NCBI GenBank assembly: GCA_949287925.1
Contig: CASEIR010000059.1
Span: 23,745 to 87,744, forward strand
DNA length: 64,000 nucleotides
Source of the DNA: an uncultured Lachnospiraceae bacterium
Lineage (GTDB): Bacteria; Bacillota; Clostridia; Lachnospirales; Lachnospiraceae
Direction: 5' to 3'
The notes beneath the pieces are model-generated. The model was not told the origin of the DNA. It searched no databases and saw nothing but the letters and a program-made list of their open reading frames with translations. Every line of letters starts with the position of its first letter. Within the stretch, counting starts at the first letter, position 1. The position numbers were made by a program, and so were the translations under genes. Below, one piece after another: positions 57,412 through 64,000 of the stretch.

Positions 57412-57453
57412 AAATATTTCCTCCGATTATTCCGATTTATAACAACAAGGGGT

Positions 57454-57482
57454 ATTATAGCATCGGGAAATATAGAATGCAA
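57454..57482 (-). promoter_or_regulatory. Promoter of the MATE gene
   Basis: On the minus strand TTGCAT and a perfect TATAAT are 17 bases apart, about 45 bases before the start. Confidence 0.7.
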
Positions 57483-57538
57483 TGGATTACATAAGGTTTG
57501 GGGTATTTTCATATAAATAAGAAAAAAGAGGGTGAGAA

Positions 57539-58276
57539 GTGGCTGAAATGGGCAGGATAAACAGGAAAAAATTGGAACGGATCCTGATGTTGTTATATGG
57601 GAGCTGGATGATTCTGGCTCTGGGAGGGGGATCCGGATATCCGGTTTACTATGTGTCTGGCAATTCAGATATGGAGACTTCCGGAATGGTTGTATCTTGT
57701 GAGACGGATGAAAAACAATCGCCTTCTTTAATTGCACTGACATTTGACGACGGCCCGAATCCGGTTTCCACGGTACGGTTGTTGGATGGTTTGAAAGAAC
57801 GGGGGGTAAAGGCGACTTTTTTTCTGATTGGATCCTGCGCAAAGGAGAATCCGGAAGTGGTAAAAAGAATCCAGGAGGAAGGTCATCTGATTGGAAACCA
57901 TACCTATCATCATGTGAAGCTAAGCGACCTTTCGGAATCGGAAGCAAGGGAGGAGATCCTGAAGACAGACCAGTTGATTCGGGACATTACAGGCGAGGGA
58001 ACTGGGTTTGTCCGTCCGCCGTTCGGAGAATGGCGGGAAGATCTGGAGTTTGATCTGGAGGTGATGCCGGTTATGTGGACGATAGATCCATTGGACTGGA
58101 CGACAGAAAATACCGATGAAATTGTAGAACGGGTAGTGACGAAGGCTGAAGAAAATGCTATCATTCTATTGCACGACTGTTACGAATCCAGCGTGGACGC
58201 TGCGCTTCGAATCGTGGATATCCTGCAGGCACAGAATTACGAATTTGTGACGGCAGAACAATTATTGTTAGATTAA
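57539..58276 (+). CDS. NodB-type polysaccharide deacetylase
   Basis: The 245-residue protein has an N-terminal signal anchor (about residues 12-32) and a NodB domain. Motif 1 is TFDDGP with Asp70 and Asp71; motif 2 is HTYHH with metal ligands His121 and His125; motif 3 is RPPFGE; LLHDC closes the site. It likely deacetylates peptidoglycan or another GlcNAc polymer outside the cell. The start is GTG 57539, six bases after GAGGG; ATG 57548 is the alternative. It is followed by tcdA after 14 bp. Confidence 0.93.
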   Translation: MAEMGRINRKKLERILMLLYGSWMILALGGGSGYPVYYVSGNSDMETSGMVVSCETDEKQSPSLIALTFDDGPNPVSTVRLLDGLKERGVKATFFLIGSCAKENPEVVKRIQEEGHLIGNHTYHHVKLSDLSESEAREEILKTDQLIRDITGEGTGFVRPPFGEWREDLEFDLEVMPVMWTIDPLDWTTENTDEIVERVVTKAEENAIILLHDCYESSVDAALRIVDILQAQNYEFVTAEQLLLD

Positions 58277-58290
58277 CGGGAGAGGATAAT

Positions 58291-59010
58291 ATGCATGAAT
58301 TTTCCAGGACGGAATTAATCATAGGGAAAGAGAAACTCCGGGTGCTGCAAAACCGGACGGTGATGGTCTTGGGGGTGGGCGGTGTTGGTTCTCACTGTGT
58401 TGAGGCATTGGCCCGCTGTGGAGTGGGGAAGCTGATCCTGATCGATAATGACCGGGTGGCGTTAACCAATCTCAACCGCCAGTCCATCGCATATCACAGT
58501 ACCATAGGAAGATACAAGACTGAGGTAATGAAAGAAAGGATCGCGGATATCTGTCCGGAGACGGAGGTGGTGACGCGGGAAATATTCGTGCTTCCGGAGA
58601 ATCTGGAAGAAATATTTTCTCTGGATCCGGACTATATTGTGGACGCCATCGACACGGTAACGGCGAAGCTGGCGGTGATACAAGAGGCAAAGAACCGGGG
58701 AATCCCGGTGATCAGCTGTATGGGAACCGGGAATAAAATGCGGGCAGATCTTTTCGAGATTGCGGACATTAGTAAGACTTCTGTGTGTCCCCTATGCAAG
58801 GTAATGCGCAAGGAGTTGAAAGCAAGAGGAATCCGGCATCTGAAGGTGCTTTATTCCAGAGAGCAGCCAATAGATACAGCCGGACGGACTACCGGAGAAG
58901 ATCCGGGAAGACGCCGGTCTGTACCTGGAAGTGTTTCTTTTGTGCCTCCGGTGGCAGGGCTTTTGATTGCAGGGGAAACGATACGCGATCTGATAGAATG
59001 GGAAGGATAA
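58291..59010 (+). CDS. tcdA: tRNA threonylcarbamoyladenosine dehydratase TcdA
   Basis: TcdA is an E1-like enzyme that uses ATP to cyclise t6A37 to ct6A in tRNAs that read ANN codons. The 239-residue protein has the nucleotide motif GVGGVGSHCVEAL (28-40), the DNDRVALTNLNRQ loop, GTGNKMRAD, and a CPLCK segment. It ends with GLLIAGETIRDLI. GGAGAGG precedes the ATG. Its stop overlaps an alternative start of rarA. Confidence 0.93.
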   Translation: MHEFSRTELIIGKEKLRVLQNRTVMVLGVGGVGSHCVEALARCGVGKLILIDNDRVALTNLNRQSIAYHSTIGRYKTEVMKERIADICPETEVVTREIFVLPENLEEIFSLDPDYIVDAIDTVTAKLAVIQEAKNRGIPVISCMGTGNKMRADLFEIADISKTSVCPLCKVMRKELKARGIRHLKVLYSREQPIDTAGRTTGEDPGRRRSVPGSVSFVPPVAGLLIAGETIRDLIEWEG

Positions 59011-59015
59011 TGGAC

Positions 59016-60332
59016 ATGGATTTATTTGACTATATGAGGGAACAGAATATGGAAAAGGAGGCTCCGCTGGCTTCCAGGCTTCGGCCGACCACGCTGGAAG
59101 AGGTGGTGGGACAGCAGCACATCATAGGAAAAGACAAGCTGCTTTACCGCGCTATCAAAGCGGACAAGTTAAGTTCCGTTATCTTCTATGGCCCTCCGGG
59201 CACTGGAAAGACCACACTGGCAAAGGTGATTGCCCATACCACCAGTGCGGAATTTGAACAAATCAATGCTACGGTGGCTGGAAAAAAAGATATGGAGGAA
59301 GTAATCCGCAGTGCAAAGGACCGGCAGGGTATGTATCAGAAGAAGACGATTCTGTTTATCGATGAGATCCACCGGTTCCACAAGGGTCAGCAGGATTATC
59401 TTCTTCCGTTTGTGGAGGACGGTACTATTGTTTTGATTGGGGCGACTACGGAAAATCCATATTTTGAAGTGAACAGCGCTTTGATCTCCCGTTCTGTGAT
59501 TTTTGAACTAAAGCCTCTGGAACAGGAAGATATCAAGACGCTGATCCGCAGGGCGGTTTATGATGTGGAAAAAGTGATGGGGAGCTATCAGGCAGTTATC
59601 GAGGAAGAGGCCCTTGATTTTCTGGCAGATATTTCCGGAGGCGACGCCAGAAACGCCCTGAATGCTGTGGAGCTGGGAATCCTGACTACCCCCCGCGGCA
59701 GTGACGGAAAGATCCATCTGACGCTGGAGGTGGCGTCCGAATGTATCCAGAAGCGGGTGGTGCGTTACGATAAGGATGGGGACAATCATTATGATATCAT
59801 TTCAGCTTTTATTAAAAGTATGCGAGGCTCCGATCCGGATGCGGCGGTATACTATCTGGCGAAGATGCTTTACGCAGGGGAAGATGTGAAGTTTATTGCC
59901 AGACGGATGATGATTTGCGCATCAGAAGACGTGGGAAATGCTGATCCCATGGCGCTGACGGTAGCGGTATCGGCAGCCCAGGCTGTGGAACGGATCGGAA
60001 TGCCGGAGGCTCAGATCATTCTTGCCCAGGCGGTTACCTACATAGCGTGTGCTCCCAAGAGCAATTCGGCTACAACAGCTATATTCCGGGCCATGGAAAA
60101 CGTCCGCTCGGTGAAGACCACCGTTCCCTCCCATCTTCAGGATGCGCATTATAAGGGTGCAGCAAAGCTTGGACATGGGATCGGTTACAAATATGCACAT
60201 GATTACCCCCGCCATTATGTGGACCAGCAGTATCTTCCGGATGAGATCCGGGATGAACGGTTTTATGAGCCAGGGGACAATGGTTATGAAAATGAGATGA
60301 AAAAATGGATGGAAACCATACGGAACGTATGA
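59016..60332 (+). CDS. rarA: Replication-associated recombination protein RarA (MgsA)
   Basis: RarA is an AAA+ ATPase related to clamp loaders that acts at stalled forks. The 438-residue protein begins with MDLFDYMRE. It has Walker A GPPGTGKTT, Walker B FIDEIHRF, sensor 1 GATTENPYFE and the arginine finger region ALISRSVIFEL. The C-terminal tetramer domain ends in a helix. I start at ATG 59016, nine bases after GGAAGG, rather than ATG 59010. It forms an operon with tcdA. Confidence 0.96.
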   Translation: MDLFDYMREQNMEKEAPLASRLRPTTLEEVVGQQHIIGKDKLLYRAIKADKLSSVIFYGPPGTGKTTLAKVIAHTTSAEFEQINATVAGKKDMEEVIRSAKDRQGMYQKKTILFIDEIHRFHKGQQDYLLPFVEDGTIVLIGATTENPYFEVNSALISRSVIFELKPLEQEDIKTLIRRAVYDVEKVMGSYQAVIEEEALDFLADISGGDARNALNAVELGILTTPRGSDGKIHLTLEVASECIQKRVVRYDKDGDNHYDIISAFIKSMRGSDPDAAVYYLAKMLYAGEDVKFIARRMMICASEDVGNADPMALTVAVSAAQAVERIGMPEAQIILAQAVTYIACAPKSNSATTAIFRAMENVRSVKTTVPSHLQDAHYKGAAKLGHGIGYKYAHDYPRHYVDQQYLPDEIRDERFYEPGDNGYENEMKKWMETIRNV

Positions 60333-60342
60333 CCCCATCCGG

Positions 60343-60375
60343 AAACCGCCGGCAGGATTCTGCCGGCGGTTTTGG
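60343..60375 (+). terminator. Intrinsic terminator after rarA
   Basis: AAACCGCCGGCAG and CTGCCGGCGGTTT pair exactly around GATT. A short T tail follows. Confidence 0.88.
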
Positions 60376-60388
60376 TATTGTGTTAATG

Positions 60389-61153
60389 TCAGGGAAGGAG
60401 ATTCCCATCAATCCCCACTGTGACTACCTGCCAGGGGATGAATTTCCCGCTGGCTTTCAACGCTTTTGTGGCTGCATGTTCCAGTCCGCCGCAGCAGGGA
60501 ACTTCCATGCGTACAATGGTTAGGCTCTTGATTTCATTGCTGCGGATGATTTCGGTCAGCTTTTCGGTATAGTCGCCATCGTCCAGTTTCGGACAACCGA
60601 TCAGTGTGATCCGGTTGCGGATAAATTGGCTGTGGAAGTCTCCATAGGCGTAAGCGGTACAGTCGGCGGCGATCAAAAGATGCGCATTCTGGAAATAAGG
60701 CGCCTGCACCGGGGCGAGTTTTATCTGAACCGGCCATTGGCGAAGTTGGCTGATCGGAGCCTTTGTAAGTTTCGGCGCAGAAGATGAAACATTCGTATCG
60801 CGGTGAAGCGCCTGGGAACGCTGACCTGGGCATCCGGCAAAGGGAGCTTTTGAGAGTGTCGGCTCGGAATGTAGATTTTTGGCGTCTAGATGCCTCTTCA
60901 AAGCATCCCCTCCTTTTGTGGCAAGATATGCTTTTACCGCGTCATCGTCATATGCGGCGGCTTCTCGTTCTTCAAACGTGATAGCCCCGGTGGGACAGGC
61001 GGGCAGGCAGTCGCCAAGCCCATCGCAATAATCATCGCGGATGAGTTTTGCCTTGCCGTTTATCATCTGAATGGCGCCTTCGTGGCAGGCATGGGCGCAG
61101 GCGCCGCAGCCATTGCATTTTTCTTCGTTTATATGAATGATTTTTCTGATCAT
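60389..61153 (-). CDS. Ferredoxin-domain iron-sulfur protein next to a Crp regulator
   Basis: The 254-residue protein has an N-terminal ferredoxin domain. The first motif is complete (Cys13, Cys16, Cys19, Cys23). The second, YCDGLGDCLPACP, has Cys43, Cys49 and Cys53 but Leu in place of the second cysteine. A central linker precedes a C-terminal domain at about 150-250 with AADCTAYAYGDFH and a VPCCGG motif that could bind metal or a cluster. Such genes often sit beside a Crp/Fnr regulator in clostridia. It is divergent from the crp gene, with AGGAGGT upstream. The role is probably redox or sensing. Confidence 0.88.
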   Translation of the reverse strand: MIRKIIHINEEKCNGCGACAHACHEGAIQMINGKAKLIRDDYCDGLGDCLPACPTGAITFEEREAAAYDDDAVKAYLATKGGDALKRHLDAKNLHSEPTLSKAPFAGCPGQRSQALHRDTNVSSSAPKLTKAPISQLRQWPVQIKLAPVQAPYFQNAHLLIAADCTAYAYGDFHSQFIRNRITLIGCPKLDDGDYTEKLTEIIRSNEIKSLTIVRMEVPCCGGLEHAATKALKASGKFIPWQVVTVGIDGNLLP

Positions 61154-61166
61154 GTTATATACCTCC

Positions 61167-61195
61167 TTGACTTGTTGGATTTAGTTTATTACAAT
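61167..61195 (+). promoter_or_regulatory. Promoter of the Crp-family gene
   Basis: TTGACT (61167-61172), 17 bases, TACAAT (61190-61195). A TTGTTGGA half-site lies in the spacer at 61172-61179. Confidence 0.65.
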
Positions 61196-61209
61196 ATGCA
61201 GAAATAATA

Positions 61210-61225
61210 TGTTGTATTTCCAACA
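61210..61225. promoter_or_regulatory. Candidate Crp-family operator
   Basis: TGTTG, six bases, CAACA form a palindrome of the size expected for a Crp/Fnr dimer. It lies in the gap between the divergent ferredoxin and crp genes. An inverted copy of TTGTTGGA is at 61219-61226. Confidence 0.5.
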
Positions 61226-61242
61226 AAAAGGAGAATTGTTTT

Positions 61243-61914
61243 ATGACTAACCAGGATGTTTTGGGGATGATTCCGCTGTTTTGGGGCATCCAACAGGAAG
61301 AAAGAGAAAGGTTGCTGCAATGCCTGGGGGCAGAGGAGAGAACATTACGAAAAAATGAAAGGATTTTGGAAGAAGAGATGGAAATGAGCAGGATGGGAAT
61401 CTTGCTGGATGGGGAGCTTCAAGTGTTTTGTGATGATGTGTTTGGAAACCGCCATATCTTGGAACAACTGAAACAGGGAGAGCTTTTTGGGGCGGCATTT
61501 GCCTGCTCCGGGCTGAAGAAGAGTCCGGTGACGGTGGCTGCGGTAAAGGACAGCCGGGTTCTTCAGATCGATGTGAACCGGATTTTGACCGTATGTCCGG
61601 AGACCTGTCCATTTCATCAGAAGATGATTACGAATATGGTTCGGATTCTGGCGCAAAAAAGTGTCTCGCTGAGTGAAAAGATCGGGCATCTCTCCAGGCG
61701 CAGCACGAAAGAGAAACTGTTGTCCTATCTTTCAGAAATATCAAAACATACAGGAAGTATGCATATTACCATACCCTTTAACCGCCAGGAACTGGCAGAT
61801 TATCTTTGTGTGGAAAGAATCGCCATGTCGGCGGAGCTGTCAAAGCTCCGCCGGGAGGGCATATTAGATTACCGAAAAAATGAATTCTGGCTCCACCGGG
61901 AACCGGTTATTTGA
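61243..61914 (+). CDS. Crp/Fnr-family transcriptional regulator
   Basis: The 223-residue protein has a cyclic-nucleotide-binding-type beta roll (about 10-125) and a C-terminal winged helix (about 145-220). The recognition stretch is RQELADYLCVERIAMSAELS. The roll lacks the usual cAMP-binding Arg-Ser pair, so the ligand may differ or be absent. There is no Fnr-type N-terminal cysteine cluster. AAAGGAG precedes the ATG. It probably controls the divergent ferredoxin gene. Its 3' end overlaps the convergent permease by 8 bp. Confidence 0.92.
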   Translation: MTNQDVLGMIPLFWGIQQEERERLLQCLGAEERTLRKNERILEEEMEMSRMGILLDGELQVFCDDVFGNRHILEQLKQGELFGAAFACSGLKKSPVTVAAVKDSRVLQIDVNRILTVCPETCPFHQKMITNMVRILAQKSVSLSEKIGHLSRRSTKEKLLSYLSEISKHTGSMHITIPFNRQELADYLCVERIAMSAELSKLRREGILDYRKNEFWLHREPVI

Positions 61915-62752
61915 TATCCCTTTTCTGGAAACTGATCATTCCAATCAGCAGAGATACTAGAAAGAAACCGGCTGCAACACAGAGACTTCGGACGATGAGG
62001 TCGTGATTCAGTCCTGCGGTGATGGCGTTCATATTGGCGTCAATCAGATAATCAGACAAGGCGATAGTTTCCCCGGTTACTTTTTTTAGAAGCATTTCAC
62101 CCAGCATCACAATAAGGTACAGGAATTCCAGAAAACAGATATTTGCGGCCAGGGCGCCTCCGTTTTGCCGGATCAGGATGCTAAACATGGTGAAGACTGA
62201 CAAAAAGGCGCAAAGAAGAAGAAGCTCAAGGCCAATAGACCCCAGAGTTTCCGGCCAGAAGCCTGCAGAGACATCGCCGAATCCCCATAAGAAAATGGCG
62301 GTAAGTTCGGAACAAATGGCATAGATCAATGTAAAGCCGACGCCTGTCAGGATTCCGGTGACCAGCTTGGACAGATAGATTGCCCGGCGGCTGTATTGTC
62401 TGGAAACTATATTTTTGATTGTGCCGTGATTGAATTCGCTTCCAGTGAAAAGAGACAGCAGTACGGCCATAATGATCAGTGTATTTCCGGCGAAAAAGGT
62501 CACCAGCTGGCTGGAGCCGCTGAGATCATCCCGGCTTGCGGGTACGCCTTCTACAGAAATATTGGCGCCATTTTCATTCAGAATCTCCTGCTGTTGTTCC
62601 ATCTGCGCCTCCATCTGATCCCCCATCAGTTTATAAGTGAAATCCATCAGAAATACGCTGCCCACGGCCAGAACGGCTGTAATGATCAGGCAGACCCAGA
62701 AATATCTGGATTTTTTCAGCTTATATAAATCACTCCTAATTAAATGCAGCAT
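61907..62752 (-). CDS. ABC transporter permease (BcrB/ABC-2 type)
   Basis: The 281-residue protein has about six helices: one near residues 18-36, a long outside loop (about 45-80, with the Gln-rich MEAQMEQQQEIL), then five more from about 85. The layout is that of ABC-2 permeases of peptide antibiotic resistance systems. ATG 62752 is eight bases after GGGAGG; ATG 62758 is too close. It overlaps the ATPase gene by 17 bp. The gene ends inside the convergent crp gene. Confidence 0.88.
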   Translation of the reverse strand: MLHLIRSDLYKLKKSRYFWVCLIITAVLAVGSVFLMDFTYKLMGDQMEAQMEQQQEILNENGANISVEGVPASRDDLSGSSQLVTFFAGNTLIIMAVLLSLFTGSEFNHGTIKNIVSRQYSRRAIYLSKLVTGILTGVGFTLIYAICSELTAIFLWGFGDVSAGFWPETLGSIGLELLLLCAFLSVFTMFSILIRQNGGALAANICFLEFLYLIVMLGEMLLKKVTGETIALSDYLIDANMNAITAGLNHDLIVRSLCVAAGFFLVSLLIGMISFQKRDIK

Positions 62753-63488
62753 TATCATTACCTCCCTGTATTTTTGATAAAAAGTAATCTTCCAGATCCA
62801 TATCTTTGCTTCCGCCCAGAGATTTACATCGTGTATGGAGCTGTTCTTCCGTAAATTCATCGATCAGACGGCCCTGGTGGATAATGCCGTATCTGGTGGC
62901 GAATTTTGACAGCTCTCCCAGAATGTGGGAGGAGATCAGTACCGTGATGTTTCGGTCCTTGTTCAGTTTCAAGATCAGATCACGGATCTCTTTGATACCT
63001 TCCGGATCCAGTCCGTTGGTAGGCTCATCCAGGACCAGAAACCGGGGATTGCCGATAAGAGCCAGGGCAATGGCCAGTCTTTGGCGCATACCCAGAGAAT
63101 AATCTTTTGCCTTTTTACTGCCAGTGTCTTTAAGGCCTGTCAGTGTCAGAATGGCGTCTGCCTGAGATTCGTCTTTAATTCCCAGAAGCTTATATTGTAC
63201 CAGCAGATTCTCTCTGGCAGTCATACCAGGATAGATAGCTGGGGATTCGATGACAGTTCCGATCTGCTTCCTGGCCGTTCTTAGGTCAGAACTTCCAAAG
63301 AGCAGGATTGTACCGTCGCTGGGAGCAGCCAGGCCTGTGATCATACGGATCAGAGTGGTTTTTCCGGCTCCGTTTTTTCCGATAAAACCGTAAATATCTC
63401 CTTCATGTATGGTCATAGACAGATCCTTGACCGCCGGTCTGTGATGATAATACTTTGTGAGATGGTTTGTTCTTAATACAACTCCCAT
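62736..63488 (-). CDS. ABC transporter ATP-binding protein (BcrA type)
   Basis: The 250-residue ATPase has Walker A GKNGAGKTT, signature YSLGMRQRLAIA, Walker B FLVLDEPTNGLDP and switch SSHILGE. This is the BcrA/SpaF-like class linked to bacitracin or lantibiotic self-protection, though here no biosynthesis genes or sensor kinase are near. GGGAGG precedes the ATG. The promoter carries the same palindrome as the GntR operon at 16.8 kb, which implies shared control. Confidence 0.93.
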   Translation of the reverse strand: MGVVLRTNHLTKYYHHRPAVKDLSMTIHEGDIYGFIGKNGAGKTTLIRMITGLAAPSDGTILLFGSSDLRTARKQIGTVIESPAIYPGMTARENLLVQYKLLGIKDESQADAILTLTGLKDTGSKKAKDYSLGMRQRLAIALALIGNPRFLVLDEPTNGLDPEGIKEIRDLILKLNKDRNITVLISSHILGELSKFATRYGIIHQGRLIDEFTEEQLHTRCKSLGGSKDMDLEDYFLSKIQGGNDNAAFN

Positions 63489-63513
63489 GTAGATACCTCC
63501 CTTAAATGTACTA

Positions 63514-63535
63514 TTGTATTACTTAGCTAATACAA
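63514..63535. promoter_or_regulatory. Palindromic operator of the second ABC operon
   Basis: TTGTATTA, six bases, TAATACAA. The half-sites and spacing are the same as at 16757-16778; only the centre differs. It touches the -10 box. Confidence 0.85.
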
Positions 63536-63563
63536 TGATATGACTGAAATGAGAAAAAGTCAA
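63535..63563 (-). promoter_or_regulatory. Promoter of the second ABC operon
   Basis: On the minus strand TTGACT (63563-63558), 17 bases, TATCAT (63540-63535). Confidence 0.72.
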
Positions 63564-63579
63564 GAAGAAAATGGGAATG

Positions 63580-63608
63580 TTGTGTTTTTCGATTTTTGAC
63601 GTTATAAT
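63580..63608 (+). promoter_or_regulatory. Promoter of the last small gene
   Basis: TTGTGT (63580-63585), 17 bases, TATAAT (63603-63608), 35 bases before the start codon. Confidence 0.65.
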
Positions 63609-63643
63609 TGAAACAGGAATTTATGCAAACAGGAGGGAAGGCA

Positions 63644-63937
63644 ATGAAGATTTATGATTCTGTGAACAAGGTGGAAGTAGAAGTAGACGGGACGAAGGGT
63701 CTGATTGAAAAAATGAAAGAGGGCCGTCAGGTGGATTTATATCTGAAAGAAAAGAAGAGTGATGAAGACGGCTATATGTCCTGGGATGTGGAACATTGGT
63801 CCAGCGTAGACGGAAAACGTTTCATCCGCTGCTATTCATTGGAAGGAAGAGTGTTGAGCGAATCTACCGGTCATAACATCTATGACTTGGCAAATGACTT
63901 CAAGCCGGAAGAAGCAGAAAAAGTAGAATTGAGCTAA
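63644..63937 (+). CDS. Small protein of unknown function (97 aa)
   Basis: The 97-residue soluble protein has a strand-rich N-terminus (MKIYDSVNKVEVEVDGTKG), a basic helix (LIEKMKEGRQVDLYLKEKK) and an aromatic middle (GYMSWDVEHWSSVDGKRFIR). It has no signal, membrane segment or cysteine pair motif. ATG 63644 follows AGGAGGG; an upstream in-frame start at 63608 lies in the -10 box. It has its own promoter and a terminator cut by the window end. I do not recognise the family. Confidence 0.75.
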   Translation: MKIYDSVNKVEVEVDGTKGLIEKMKEGRQVDLYLKEKKSDEDGYMSWDVEHWSSVDGKRFIRCYSLEGRVLSESTGHNIYDLANDFKPEEAEKVELS

Positions 63938-63965
63938 AGAAGAAAAAGAAAGAAAAAGGGGTCAG

Positions 63966-64000
63966 CCCCCCAACGGATTTCTGCATAAAACCGTTGGGGG
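63966..64000 (+). terminator. Intrinsic terminator, cut by the window end
   Basis: CCCCCAACGG (63967-63976) pairs with CCGTTGGGGG (63991-64000). The T tail would lie beyond the window. Confidence 0.7.

Overview
The window reads as a contiguous piece of chromosome from a spore-forming low-to-mid GC Firmicute, most likely family Lachnospiraceae (Clostridia). The reasons are the sporulation genes (spoIIGA-sigE, sigG, cotJABC, a SpoVD-like PBP), CIRCE-controlled groESL, a CodY tail, a glycyl-radical pyruvate formate-lyase behind a ZTP riboswitch, a chorismate mutase-shikimate kinase fusion and many AGGAGG-type ribosome binding sites. No phage, insertion sequence or CRISPR array is visible. Most genes lie on the + strand.

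Layout. 1-4.8 kb: codY 3' end, a small unknown gene, groES-groEL, a two-TM membrane protein, guaB. 4.8-9.7 kb: lacZ-galM operon and a membrane-anchored amidase. 9.7-12.8 kb: CM-SK fusion, yqeG phosphatase, efp, a DUF5688-like gene. 12.9-16.8 kb: tRNA-Arg(CCG), an anchored unknown protein, azlCD, and a minus-strand GntR/ABC operon behind a perfect palindromic operator. 16.8-23.8 kb: flavin reductase-rubredoxin, argS-alaX, an HtrA-type protease, a zinc-ribbon tail-anchored protein, cotJABC. 23.8-28.8 kb: ZTP riboswitch-pflB, a FtsW/RodA/SpoVE protein, DegV, a small membrane protein.

28.9-40.3 kb is the division and cell wall cluster: five MraZ boxes, mraZ, rsmH (with a frameshift), ftsL, two tandem class B PBPs, mraY, murD, ftsW, divIB, ftsZ. 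No ftsA, murG, murC or murE is present. 40.3-44.8 kb carries the sporulation sigma genes: a Spo0A-type promoter, spoIIGA-sigE, a beta-CASP nuclease, sigG. 44.8-52.9 kb: HAD phosphatase, pth, mfd, a PrsA-like foldase and an NSS transporter. 52.9-64 kb: S1-domain protein, CBS-containing family II pyrophosphatase, flavoredoxin, MATE exporter, NodB deacetylase, tcdA-rarA, a divergent ferredoxin/Crp pair, a second ABC operon and a small unknown gene.

The most interesting items are regulatory. The two ABC operons, 47 kb apart, carry the same operator (TTGTATTA-N6-TAATACAA), but only one encodes a GntR repressor here. A strong terminator hairpin ends at the start codon of the second PBP and buries its ribosome binding site. 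rsmH has lost one GT unit in a dinucleotide run, and its conserved C-terminus lies in another frame. A 40-42 bp palindrome occurs twice. The spoIIG promoter has the unusual long spacer and a set of Spo0A boxes. I see no clearly new multi-gene system.
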